From the NCBI RefSeq assembly GCF_003437035.1, contig NZ_QSRL01000001.1:62001-126000 (forward strand): DNA of 64,000 bases. Reading direction: 5' to 3'. Positions 52,363-60,514 of the stretch are shown in pieces. The translations under genes were made by a program, and so were the position numbers. Numbering within the stretch: the first letter of the stretch is position 1; each line of letters starts with the position of its first letter. This stretch comes from Collinsella sp. TF08-11AT (GTDB lineage Bacteria > Actinomycetota > Coriobacteriia > Coriobacteriales > Coriobacteriaceae). The notes beneath the pieces are model-generated. The model searched no databases. It had not been told where the DNA came from and saw nothing but the letters and a program-made list of their open reading frames with translations.

Positions 52363-53247
52363 TTACGAACGCTTACCGGCAAAGCGCAACGCCAGCGATT
52401 GCAAGCTGGTGGCGGCCAGGTTGTTGGTGCAGTCGGGGTCGCAGCCTTCCAGCCACACGTACACATCCACGCGCACGGGCGTGCTGCGGTTGGTGCCCTT
52501 GGCAGCGGCGGGCAGGCTGCAGATCTTGGTCGTAGCCTCCTTGAGGCTCACGATGCCAGTGTCTTCGTTGTAGTCACAGAAGTTTGCACTGGTCAGCTGG
52601 TCAAAATGAACCGTTGTTCCATCGGAGCGGGTGCTGTCGAGCACCAGGTGATTCTGCTCGTTCTCGCCGGCATCCTTGCCGTCGAGCGTGTTGTAGCGCG
52701 CCTGGGGATTGCGCTCGCCCGAGACCTCAAAGATGTACTGGCCCGTAACGGTATCGCCCTGCCCCGGCGCATAGGTAACCAGGCCCACCCGCAGAGCGGT
52801 AGAGATGGGGTTTGCCGGGTCCTGCTCGGTAAAGTCGATGCCCGACAGGTACACGTCGGTCGCGGCAGAGTTGGTGGCCAGGTACAGGGAGGTCTTGTAG
52901 TAGTCGGAATGCTCTGCGGCACCAAACATGCTGGCAAACAGCGAGTCCTGGGTGGTTCCGCCGGTAAAGCCCGTTACCTTTTGAAAGCCGTTGAGCACGT
53001 TGTCGGTCGAGACGGGATCGAGCAGACCCGTAAAGCTCAGGCCGGCGTTGGTTTTGTATTCGCCGTCGTACTCGTTGGAGATAAGGAAGGTCACGCCCGT
53101 GCCCGCGGCCATCTTGACGTCGGTGATGTGGCGGTTGGCGTTGTAGATGTACCAAGCATACGTTACGGCTCCGGCAGCAGCAAGCGCCACCAGCAACGTG
53201 GCGAGCATGCGATTGAACTGTTTTCGCAGCGAGCGCGCGTCCGACAT
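52363..53247 (-). CDS. SipW-dependent exported protein (TasA/CalY-like) 4
   Basis: First gene of the cluster, 294 aa. ATG 53247 is preceded by GGGGGAGGGAC. The signal segment is MLATLLVALAAAGAVTYAWYIYNANR, with TYAWY in place of TYAWF. The mature part has many Thr/Asn residues. The C-terminus reads RVDVYVWLEGCDPDC, the conserved motif with two Cys. The promoter of the whole cluster should lie in 53248-53420; I see no convincing -10/-35 on that strand. Confidence 0.78.
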   Translation of the reverse strand: MSDARSLRKQFNRMLATLLVALAAAGAVTYAWYIYNANRHITDVKMAAGTGVTFLISNEYDGEYKTNAGLSFTGLLDPVSTDNVLNGFQKVTGFTGGTTQDSLFASMFGAAEHSDYYKTSLYLATNSAATDVYLSGIDFTEQDPANPISTALRVGLVTYAPGQGDTVTGQYIFEVSGERNPQARYNTLDGKDAGENEQNHLVLDSTRSDGTTVHFDQLTSANFCDYNEDTGIVSLKEATTKICSLPAAAKGTNRSTPVRVDVYVWLEGCDPDCTNNLAATSLQSLALRFAGKRS

Positions 53248-53420
53248 GTCCCTCCCCCAGATGCCGCATCGTAAACTACCTGGACACCATTTGCCCATAA
53301 TGGGAACATTTTACGCGAACGTGCAGTTCATCGGGGGTACAAACGCGACTTTTCACGTGCTGCTCGTGCCGGATCGGGGGCCGATAGGGTCGCAAGTTGC
53401 CACTTTTTAAAAAATAGTTC

Positions 53421-53449
53421 TTGCCAGTGGGCGGGAGCTCCGTTATATT
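53421..53449 (+). promoter_or_regulatory. Sigma-70-type promoter of tRNA-Val
   Basis: TTGCCA (53421-53426), a 17-nt spacer and TATATT (53444-53449) lie 30 nt before the tRNA 5' end. Confidence 0.8.
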
Positions 53450-53478
53450 ATTCCCTGCGCACTCGCGCACCCTTGATC

Positions 53479-53553
53479 GGGCGTTTAGCTCAGGGGGAGA
53501 GCGCTTCCCTGACACGGAAGAGGTCAGAAGTTCAAATCTTCTAACGCCCACCA
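53479..53553 (+). tRNA. tRNA-Val (anticodon GAC)
   Basis: The acceptor GGGCGTT pairs with AACGCCC, and the anticodon stem CTTCC/GGAAG encloses CTGACAC with anticodon GAC. The T arm is present and CCA is encoded. Confidence 0.95.
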
Positions 53554-53560
53554 AATGTTC

Positions 53561-53597
53561 GCAGCTCAGAGGCTTCGCCTCTGAGCTGTTTTGTTTT
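53561..53597 (+). terminator. Terminator of tRNA-Val
   Basis: Stem CAGCTCAGAGGC/GCCTCTGAGCTG with TTCG loop, followed by TTTTGTTTT. Confidence 0.93.
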
Positions 53598-53686
53598 ACG
53601 CCGCCAAGACAAAAGGACGCCGCTGCAGCCAAACCGCCCAAACAGCCCCGGTGATTGCCCCGATCAGGCGCGGTTGGGTCTCGCAG

Positions 53687-53904
53687 CCATATATAAATAA
53701 CCCCCTATAAAGTGAGGTTTAATACTTTTCCCAGAAGTGAACGAGCTTATTTGGACCCCCGGAGCATCCACACTTTTTGACGTTAAAACCGCAGGATTCC
53801 AGCAGCAAAACCGCAGGAAACAAGCCCCTAAAAGTGTCGATGTTTCGGGGGTCCATTCTGACTCGTTCACTTCTCGGGAAAAGTATTAAACCTGGATATA
53901 TGGC
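53687..53904. repeat. Inverted-repeat element C (218 bp)
   Basis: Arms from 53687 and 53904 inward are imperfect reverse complements for about 75 nt each. The longest match covers GTTTAATACTTTTCCC, GAAGTGAACGAG and TGGACCCCCGA, and the ends ATATA also match. The 45-nt centre carries a direct repeat AAAACCGCAGGA. No coding frame is evident. It fills most of the 379-nt gap between tRNA-Val and the next gene, ending 29 nt before the 3' end of that gene. Confidence 0.8.
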
Positions 53905-53932
53905 CGCTAATTCTAACCCCCTGTTACCGCCC

Positions 53933-55036
53933 CTACCAATACTGATGCGCATCGATAACGGCTTGCCAGAGCCAAAATCGCTTCGTTTCGGCACGCGCAT
54001 GGGCAAAAAATCGCTGCTCTGCACTCATCGCCTTGTTAAAGATGGGGCGCTTATTCCGATGCAGCTTCCGTCGGATGCGTTCGCACAGCCGAACGAGCTT
54101 GTCGTAGTCAATTGCTTGGTCGGTTGTCACCGTAAAATACGCTACTCCCTCAAGCAGTTCCAACTCGTTGCGGCGCTCGGCATCCTTGTGGATCTTCTCG
54201 CGGCCGTCATGAATGGCATCGCTGTCGTAGTCGACCATCGCGGTCAGCACCTCTGGCAGCAGCCCGGCCTTTACTTTATCCCTGCCCACCTCGACTTTAG
54301 CCGTAAGCGTAATGTCGGGCGTGCGCTCCAACACGCGCAGTTTGCGCTCGCGCCCATCGTTGAGTCCATCGCGAATGAAAGCCTTCTTGTTGAGCTCGGC
54401 CTTGCCCAATGCATACCCGCCGTAGCGCGCAGGCAGCGACATAAACATGCACAGCCCCGACTCCCTCGGAGAGCGCGATCCCTCGATCACATACGCAAGC
54501 AGCGCCTTTGCCTTCGCGAGACCCCTTACCTTTGGGGACGCCTCGATATACGCCGCAATGAGCTCCTTCGTCGTGAGCTTGCTATCGCGCATGCCCGCAT
54601 CCCTACTGGTCACCCCGCCGCGGACAAGGTTATCCAACCGGTAGTTCGATGTCATGGCATAGCCGGCATAGATGGCCTCGGCTGCAGAGCCGTCGTGCGC
54701 AGCCTGCACAAACGCCAGCTCGGGAGCGCACACGTACGCATCCAGGTCGCCCATCCAGTGGCCCAGCGAGATAAACGAACCCGCCGGGAGCTCGTTGGTG
54801 CAGAGATGCGTCTTAACATGTTTGCTCCGCCGACGGTCGGCGCGCGACGGCACCAGCAAATCCAGCGTTTCGACCCCTAAATCATAGCGATCGATAAACT
54901 CCTGCGCCTCTTGGTCCAAGAGCGCGCAGGCGCCCGCAATCGACACGACCTCTGGTTCCGAATCCCCAAATCGAGGGTTCGGAATGTGCGCCAAAAGCGC
55001 CAACGCAGCGTTATGTGAAACGATAAAGTAGCTCAT
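53933..55036 (-). CDS. Predicted nuclease-like family protein (paralog 2)
   Basis: A 367-aa protein, homologous over most of its length to the gene at 28192-29265: shared PAGSF, APELAF..A, VRGLAKA, SPRE....M..SLP..GGYAL and a C-terminal HDGREKIHKDAERRNELE..VAYFTVTTDQAID. In the C-terminal domain the ECQG of paralog 1 is VDYDS here. I infer a Vsr/DUF559-like nuclease fold, but the active site may be altered. No Shine-Dalgarno precedes ATG 55036, so the start is less certain. No membrane segment. Confidence 0.6.
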   Translation of the reverse strand: MSYFIVSHNAALALLAHIPNPRFGDSEPEVVSIAGACALLDQEAQEFIDRYDLGVETLDLLVPSRADRRRSKHVKTHLCTNELPAGSFISLGHWMGDLDAYVCAPELAFVQAAHDGSAAEAIYAGYAMTSNYRLDNLVRGGVTSRDAGMRDSKLTTKELIAAYIEASPKVRGLAKAKALLAYVIEGSRSPRESGLCMFMSLPARYGGYALGKAELNKKAFIRDGLNDGRERKLRVLERTPDITLTAKVEVGRDKVKAGLLPEVLTAMVDYDSDAIHDGREKIHKDAERRNELELLEGVAYFTVTTDQAIDYDKLVRLCERIRRKLHRNKRPIFNKAMSAEQRFFAHARAETKRFWLWQAVIDAHQYW

Positions 55037-55353
55037 GGCGCGAAGATAACACGCGCGTCGGCGGCCGCCGGCGGTCCTGGTAAGTTTTCGGCAAACGACC
55101 GGCGGTTTTTTGCCGCAGCGCGTCCAAAGTGTTCATTCGTCGACGTCTAGCTGCAAATCCGTCAAGCTTTTGGCAAGGTTGCCGCTCAACTGACCAAAAG
55201 CTGACCATTTGCTTGCCCATTTACTTGACGGCACGACCTCGCCAAAATGCTCCGCGACTTCTCGGACGGTCGAAATGCTCGTTTAGCGACCACACACCCA
55301 GCGCTGGGGTATCCTTGGAGCACATGCACCGCAAGTCGCACAAAGGAGCCGCC
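55037..55353. other. Divergent intergenic region with repeated motifs
   Basis: The 317-nt gap has no gene I support. At 55159-55180 CCGTCAAGCTTTTGGCAAGG occurs, followed at 55190-55207 by CTGACCAAAAGCTGACCA. Both strings also lie upstream of the Tad operon (21618-21669) in the opposite order. They could be regulator sites for one or both divergent genes. Confidence 0.45.
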
Positions 55354-56064
55354 ATGCGCACCGAGCTCGATGTTCCCTTTTCGCACAAAGACCAGGCCAA
55401 GGCCCTGGGCGCCAAGTGGGACCGGGTCAAGAAGATCTGGTACGTGCCCGACGGCATCAACCCCGAGCCCTTTGCCGCGTGGCTGCCCGGCGTTGATCGC
55501 TCCGACCCCAGCGCGCCCTACATCTACCTGGTGCTGGGCAAGCGCGAATGTTGGAAGTGTCACGAGCAGACGACGGTCGCAGCCTTTGGCATTCCGTATC
55601 GGGTGGCCGAGGACTCGGGCAGCAAGGCTGCGCCCGGCGCAATACCCGCTGTGGACGACGCGGGCCACATCGCGATCGACACCGCCCGCGCCAACGCCAT
55701 AGCCATCGTCCCCGCGCTGGGCTGCGTGCCGGCCGAAATTCGCGACTACCTGCGCGAGCGCTGCGGCTACAAGCCCGTAACGTCGCGCACCACCAAGACC
55801 GTATCGCTCGCTAGCACCTGCACCGCCTGCGGCGCGCTGCAAGGCAGCCATTACCTGTTCGAGGAGCCCACGTCGCCGTTTGCACTCACGGCCATCAACA
55901 AGCTGCCCGCGCTGGAGTTCGTGCGCGTGGAAGTCGCCGGCGTCTACGGCATCCCCGACAGTCAGGACAACTTTGACCAGGCGCTCTTCACCTGGGCACG
56001 TGACCACCACACCCAGTTCCACAAAACCCTGTGCGAGGGGATTTACCTGTGGGGCATCTTATAA
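55354..56064 (+). CDS. DUF5710-domain protein with cysteine pairs
   Basis: A 236-aa protein with ATG 55354 and RBS AAAGGAG. Residues 1-45 match DUF5710: RTELDVPFSHKDQAKALGAKWDRVKKIWYVPDGINPEPFAAWL. A middle region has CWKC (zinc-like), and later CTACG forms a second cysteine pair. The rest is alpha/beta with no recognised domain. DUF5710 is found fused to primase, TraC-like or other DNA-handling proteins, so nucleic-acid binding is plausible but unproven. Monocistronic, followed by an inverted repeat. Confidence 0.65.
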   Translation: MRTELDVPFSHKDQAKALGAKWDRVKKIWYVPDGINPEPFAAWLPGVDRSDPSAPYIYLVLGKRECWKCHEQTTVAAFGIPYRVAEDSGSKAAPGAIPAVDDAGHIAIDTARANAIAIVPALGCVPAEIRDYLRERCGYKPVTSRTTKTVSLASTCTACGALQGSHYLFEEPTSPFALTAINKLPALEFVRVEVAGVYGIPDSQDNFDQALFTWARDHHTQFHKTLCEGIYLWGIL

Positions 56065-56077
56065 GGCAGAAACGCCC

Positions 56078-56171
56078 GAGCGTGGAAAATCTCCCGTTTT
56101 TGACAGCTTTTCAGCCCAAAATCGTCCGATAATCCACGCTCAATTTTCAATCGTCCAACAATCCTCGCTCA
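56078..56171. repeat. Inverted/direct repeat element D
   Basis: The 14-nt arms GAGCGTGGAAAATC (56078-56091) and its near-complement (56128-56141) enclose 36 nt. The right arm region is also part of a direct repeat: ATCGTCCGATAATCCACGCTC at 56121 and a copy with four changes at 56150. It lies directly after the DUF5710 gene. Confidence 0.6.
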
Positions 56172-56182
56172 TCAGCAGGCAA

Positions 56183-56464
56183 CTAGACATCCGCCTCGTC
56201 ATAGGTAATGGTGCATCCGCAGGTTGGGCATTGCTGAGGATAGACCGGAAGACGTAGGCCCGTCCGAGCCCGCGGGTCGGCAGCGTGCTTGTCGCGGGTG
56301 TCGATGAAGCTGATGTCTAGGCATGGGAGGTCTGCACCGCAGCGGGAACAGGGCAAACAGATTTGGCTGCAACTAGCCTCGACGAGCGGAAACAAGCTCC
56401 GGTCCATTAACGCTCGCGGTAGGTTTCCGTACACGCCTCGCGCGATATCGCTTCGCCATCCCAT
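56183..56464 (-). CDS. Small zinc-ribbon-like protein, 93 aa
   Basis: I do not recognise the family. Four cysteine pairs are arranged CLPCSRCGADLPC and QQCPTCGCTITYDE, as in zinc ribbons, with a hydrophilic linker. The N-terminal 25 residues are a moderately amphipathic helix. ATG 56464 has AAAGGGGAG 4 nt upstream, a strong RBS, which argues that it is real. A DNA- or RNA-binding role is possible. Confidence 0.55.
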   Translation of the reverse strand: MGWRSDIARGVYGNLPRALMDRSLFPLVEASCSQICLPCSRCGADLPCLDISFIDTRDKHAADPRARTGLRLPVYPQQCPTCGCTITYDEADV

Positions 56465-56582
56465 GGTCTCCCCTTTCCCGTTTTAACCGTTGAGGAGAGG
56501 ATGGCAGGATCGTGCAGCTCTCGATGCGGCGCAGCGCGATCCGATCAATCGACATGATTGGGTTGCGACGGGCCGCACCTAA

Positions 56583-57665
56583 CTAATACGGAGCAACGGC
56601 TTCCGCCCGACGTCGCGATTCCGAGAAATCGAACTCGGCTCGATGCGCCTCGAGGAATCGAGCGTTGGGTCGCAAGCGATGCTCGTCCGGCTCGCGCAGC
56701 ACCGAGCCTGCAAACGTCGCATATTCCGTATGTCGCAGAAGGTACGACCCGCAAAGTTGATAGTCGCCGCGTACCAGCTCAAACGAAATCAGATGAGCGT
56801 CGAACAGCGAGTGCAGGTCGCGGCGCAGCAGGATACCGTTGCTGACAACCTGCGACTTGGGACCCGAGTAGTTCTCGATATGCGCAGCTTCGAGCGCTTC
56901 GTCGACATTGCAACCCGAGACGGCGCATCGACCGGTATAGGCCTCAAAGAGCTGCGTGCGGAGACGCTGCTGGCCGATTCGCTCGCGACGCAGCGCATAG
57001 CGAACCTTTCCATCGTCGCTCGCCGGAGCGCCGGAAAACTCCGCCGCAATCGGAGCGTCCTTCATGTAGCTCATATCGGGGAAGAAACGCGCGTCGGGTC
57101 CACCCTTGTGAACGGGGCCATGCAGCACAAACCAGCTGTTCTCCGGCTCGTAACGCTCAACGAACGCTAGGCCCAGCACCTTGTAGCCAGCGCTCGTTGC
57201 AAAGAACACGCCAACGGGAACGCCGCACTCCATGCAGTTGATCATCTTTTGGTTGTAGTCCTGGTCGCGCCAGTTTTCGACCGAAGCACTTTGCGACGAG
57301 TACTTGAGCACCCAGGTGCCATCCTCAAGATAGAGCGGCGGAACATCGGGGTAGGCGCCGCGCTTTGAGTTGTGCACCGAAAGGGCGAAGGTCTTCTCAC
57401 GCGGATGCTTAACGCGCCGGCGACCAGGCCAAAAGATGCCCGAGTCGCGCGACACCGGAAAGAGTTCGGAATCAATCGTCAGACGAAAGGGATATTGAGG
57501 GCTATCGGCATTGGTGCGATGCGGAAGCTTGTCCCACAAGCCGCCACGCTGCTCCTCGCGCAAGAACCACTCCCAAGCCTGGACATATTCGGACGGCACA
57601 AAGCTGCAAGCGCGGTCGAAACTCGGCCGAGCAATCAGCGGAACACTAGAAGCGATGCCGTCCAT
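56583..57665 (-). CDS. HNH endonuclease with N-terminal PUA/SRA-like region
   Basis: A 360-aa protein with ATG 57665 and RBS GGAGGTT. The C-terminal part has an HNH core: GRCAVSGCNVDEALEAAHIENYSGPKSQVVSNGILLRRDLHSLFDA, with CxxxxC, AAHI and the N/L/H pattern of the HNH_2 type. The N-terminal 200 residues are beta-rich (FRLTIDSELFPVS, GTWVLKYSSQ, YNQKMINCMECGVPVGVFF) and resemble PUA/SRA-like recognition modules of modification-dependent nucleases. No methyltransferase is adjacent. It is probably an orphan restriction enzyme; modified-base specificity is inferred. Confidence 0.75.
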   Translation of the reverse strand: MDGIASSVPLIARPSFDRACSFVPSEYVQAWEWFLREEQRGGLWDKLPHRTNADSPQYPFRLTIDSELFPVSRDSGIFWPGRRRVKHPREKTFALSVHNSKRGAYPDVPPLYLEDGTWVLKYSSQSASVENWRDQDYNQKMINCMECGVPVGVFFATSAGYKVLGLAFVERYEPENSWFVLHGPVHKGGPDARFFPDMSYMKDAPIAAEFSGAPASDDGKVRYALRRERIGQQRLRTQLFEAYTGRCAVSGCNVDEALEAAHIENYSGPKSQVVSNGILLRRDLHSLFDAHLISFELVRGDYQLCGSYLLRHTEYATFAGSVLREPDEHRLRPNARFLEAHRAEFDFSESRRRAEAVAPY

Positions 57666-57747
57666 AAGGAACCTCCAGGAAGAACAGTTCCTCACATTAT
57701 CGCCGACCCCGAGCGATATGCGACAAAGTGCTTCCAGCGGACAGCCA

Positions 57748-57785
57748 CAAAAAAAGGGGCCGCTTCAATCGAAGCGGCCCCTTTA
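57748..57785 (-). terminator. Terminator after the TasA-like gene pair
   Basis: Minus-strand stem GGGGCCGCTTC/GAAGCGGCCCC with a 4-nt loop followed by TTTTTTTG. Confidence 0.95.
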
Positions 57786-57809
57786 GGCAGTTTAATTGTT
57801 GTCTTGCCT

Positions 57810-58754
57810 CTACTTAGAGTCAGGCACGATGCCGACCAGGCTAACCGTTACATCGAAGGTCGGACTTCCTTCACCAACATCGAGGCCGGACATGTTCTGA
57901 CAATCGCTGTCAGTGCCTTCCATCCAAATGACAACCTTGAAGTTTGTCCCGCTGTAACCAACATGAGCGAGCATCTGAGCGTCGCCCGTCGGCTTTACGT
58001 AGGAGTCACCGCTTCCAGTTGCTCCCCAGTTTTTACTGTTCTGGTCAATCATATTGCCACCGCACACATGGGCATAGGACGGCGCCATGGTCACCGAGAG
58101 GCTGTCGGGATTCACGCAACTCCAGCCTTCGGTAGCAGAAACATCGTTTCCCTTGCCTGTCGGAAGGACCGGAGCATAAACAACCTTGAGCTCGTCATTA
58201 ATCAGCAGACCAACACGAAGGCTGCCTTTGATTTTGTCAAACCAATCTTTCGAAGCGCCTTCCGACGCAGTCACAACAACGGGACCGTTCGAGCTGCTGT
58301 TGTCGAGATAGACGTCAGCCTCGCCAGTCTGGTTAATCGTGTAGAGCGTATATTCCGCCATCGTATAGGCGTAATAAGTCTCGGTATCTCCCTTGAGCGT
58401 ATAGGAACCCTCAAGCTGCTTAGAAATCGTTGCCTTCTGGTAACCACTCACATCTGTACCATTCCATGATTTTGGTACAAACCAGCTATGGGCATCGTCC
58501 GTGGAAGACGGACTGATCTCATGGCCAGTGCTTGCGGCGGTCGTCTGATGATCGCTACCGTCATGAATGGCATTTGGGCCGGACGCAATTTGGAGGACCA
58601 TGCCGTTTGCCTGGGCGCTAACGGTACTGGTGGTGCCGTCAACCTTTGTGTTTGAAACGAACCAGGCATACGTTGCAGAGCCAAGCGCAACCGCTGCCAT
58701 AACGACTGACAAGGCTGCGATCGCAAGCTGCTTTTTCATCTGCTTAACGCTCAA
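57810..58754 (-). CDS. SipW-dependent exported protein (TasA/CalY-like) 5
   Basis: A 314-aa protein with signal LAIAALSVVMAAVALGSATYAWFVSNTKVDG and the A-T-Y-A-W-F site. The mature part is Ser/Thr/Asn-rich with a predicted beta fold. It ends FKVVIWMEGTDSDCQN, the shared motif. The start codon is TTG 58754: AGGAGGATTTCCG places a strong RBS 7 nt before it, and the ATG five codons in lacks one. It is separated from its upstream paralog by a hairpin, so it may be made at lower or different level. Confidence 0.78.
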   Translation of the reverse strand: MSVKQMKKQLAIAALSVVMAAVALGSATYAWFVSNTKVDGTTSTVSAQANGMVLQIASGPNAIHDGSDHQTTAASTGHEISPSSTDDAHSWFVPKSWNGTDVSGYQKATISKQLEGSYTLKGDTETYYAYTMAEYTLYTINQTGEADVYLDNSSSNGPVVVTASEGASKDWFDKIKGSLRVGLLINDELKVVYAPVLPTGKGNDVSATEGWSCVNPDSLSVTMAPSYAHVCGGNMIDQNSKNWGATGSGDSYVKPTGDAQMLAHVGYSGTNFKVVIWMEGTDSDCQNMSGLDVGEGSPTFDVTVSLVGIVPDSK

Positions 58755-58775
58755 CGGAAATCCTCCTCTCTAAAG

Positions 58776-58806
58776 AAAAAGGCGGGGGACACCTCTCCCC
58801 CGCCTT
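58776..58806 (-). terminator. Hairpin between two TasA-like genes (attenuator)
   Basis: Stem AAGGCGGGGGA with its complement and TTTTTCTTT after it, located between the upstream TasA-like stop (58825) and the RBS of the downstream one. It should terminate part of the transcripts. Confidence 0.8.
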
Positions 58807-58824
58807 GTTTAGCTGCTTATCCCG

Positions 58825-59601
58825 CTAGTTCTTATCGGTCTGAGTAGAGGTAGCAGTGAAGACAACGTTAATGCGCTTGGAAGCCGTCTTCAGATTCTCA
58901 AGATTGTTCGTAAAGACCTGAGCATCGTCACCATCGTAGAAGACATACATTTCAACGGTTGTCTCATCCTCGCCAATCTTATCGGCAAGCTTATGCGTGG
59001 TGTCAGAAGAGGAGACAATGCCGTCCTTATTGCAAAGCACCCAGTTCGTCCCGCTCATGACCAGCACGCGAAGCGCAGAATCAAATTTATCATTATCGCC
59101 TGTGGCACCCGTAATTTTGGCCGAATCAACTACAAGATTGGTGAGCTCAGCGCCCTTTGAGCCAACATAAAAGGTGTTCTTTACGGCATACTTTCCAGTA
59201 ACCGCGGCGGCAGGCGTGCCGGCAGCGTCGGCGCCCTGAGCAGGAACAAGCTTGACGGTATTGTCGACCTTCAAGCCATCAGTCGCACTGGTACCGAATG
59301 CCGTATAGAAGTTAGCCAGCGTATCGTACGGAGTCGTGTCGGCGCCATTTGCCCAATGAGCCGGATAAAGCGGCGTGTTCGCAACAGAAGAATCATCCGT
59401 GCGAAGATCCTTAGACGGTTCATTCTCATCACGAATATACATGAACGCAGAGTTCGACTGAGCAGAAATCTTACTGGTCGTTGCGTCGACCTTGTTGTTG
59501 CTCACAAACCATGCGAACGTGGCAGAGCCCAGTGCTACGGCTGCTACCAGCACCATGGCGATGGCGGCGCCCATCTGCTTCTTTAATGCCTTGGTATCCA
59601 T
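58825..59601 (-). CDS. SipW-dependent exported protein (TasA/CalY-like) 6
   Basis: A 258-aa protein with ATG 59601 and RBS AAAGGGG. The signal segment MGAAIAMVLVAAVALGSATFAWFVSNNKVDATT is nearly the same as that of the downstream paralog. The mature region is small and Thr/Asp-rich. The C-terminal motif is degenerate: EMYVFYDGDDAQV with no Cys. No gene of the SipW class lies next to it, so processing would depend on the two copies at 44-49 kb. A candidate matrix or fibre subunit. Confidence 0.78.
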   Translation of the reverse strand: MDTKALKKQMGAAIAMVLVAAVALGSATFAWFVSNNKVDATTSKISAQSNSAFMYIRDENEPSKDLRTDDSSVANTPLYPAHWANGADTTPYDTLANFYTAFGTSATDGLKVDNTVKLVPAQGADAAGTPAAAVTGKYAVKNTFYVGSKGAELTNLVVDSAKITGATGDNDKFDSALRVLVMSGTNWVLCNKDGIVSSSDTTHKLADKIGEDETTVEMYVFYDGDDAQVFTNNLENLKTASKRINVVFTATSTQTDKN

Positions 59602-60000
59602 ACGGACCCCTTTCTTTCCCCATTCATCCCAGATGACCCTCGAGAAGCCCGGAAGGGGAGCCCGCGCTTTCGTGTTGGATGTTGCTTGCCCATCCTTTAG
59701 ACATGGAATTGAGAATACCATAATTCTTACGATTTCCTTATGAGTTTTCGGCAGCCTACATTCCGGCAGATTCATAGGTCTACCTCTGGTTATATGCGGT
59801 GCTACATGAACATCGTTTACCTTATTTGATCTCTCTCCCGCGCAGTCATAAGCCCCTCTTAAGCCTTGCGACCGCAGCGCCATGCCAACGCACACATTCG
59901 CCCTCCGCCGAGCTTCGCCCTAGCCCTTCCCCACCCGCTATACTGATGTGGCACGTATAATTTCTGCCTGCTTATGCGGGCTATTTGCCGGGAGGACTCT
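59602..60000. other. Divergent intergenic region upstream of TasA-like 6
   Basis: The 399-nt gap has no gene I support. For the plus-strand gene at 60001 a TATAAT -10 lies at 59956-59961, 40 nt before the start, without a clear -35. The AT-rich part 59700-59770 probably carries the minus-strand promoter for the TasA-like pair (candidate TATGGT/TATTCT), not resolved further. Confidence 0.45.
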
Positions 60001-60513
60001 ATGGCTGCCGCCAATCAACCCAAGGGAAGCGTTTCTACCGGATCGATCAAGCCGGTGACGCGCAAAGCCGTTCGTTGTCAGCGCGAAGTTGCCTGGCTGG
60101 TCACGCAAGCGGCCGGTAAGCTCGTCGCCACCACCGACGACGTCAACGCGCCCACACCCAGCTTTGTGCTGGCGGCGGCGTTGTCATATGCCCGCGAGCA
60201 GGAGCAGACCGCCCGGGACCGTGGCGCCGCGATCGACTACAAGGCCGTCATGGGCTCCGACCTCGCGAGCTTTTGTGCGGCCGCGGGGCTGCCCGCAGCG
60301 CCCAACGCGCTTTCGGACGCGGGCTACATGTTCACCCTCTCGGGCGCGGACCTCATCCGCGACGTTTACGCCTACTGTGGCGACCTGGGCGAACGCATGG
60401 GAGACGCAGCACAGGTCAAACCGGGCTACGTGATCAAGCTGGCGCTACGACTGTTCTTGCTGGATACCGCCACTGGCAACGACGCTACCTCTAAAGACAA
60501 CACCTCGGCATAG
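60001..60513 (+). CDS. Hypothetical protein, 170 aa
   Basis: ATG 60001 follows GGGAGGACTCT. The product begins AAANQPKGSVSTGSIKPVTRKAVRCQREVAWLVTQ, is mostly helical and hydrophilic, and has no membrane segment or known motif I can name. It is divergent from TasA-like 6 and ends at a bidirectional terminator shared with the anchored TasA relative. Its position inside the second SipW-substrate locus hints at a regulatory role, with no sequence proof. Confidence 0.6.
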   Translation: MAAANQPKGSVSTGSIKPVTRKAVRCQREVAWLVTQAAGKLVATTDDVNAPTPSFVLAAALSYAREQEQTARDRGAAIDYKAVMGSDLASFCAAAGLPAAPNALSDAGYMFTLSGADLIRDVYAYCGDLGERMGDAAQVKPGYVIKLALRLFLLDTATGNDATSKDNTSA

Positions 60514-60514
60514 C

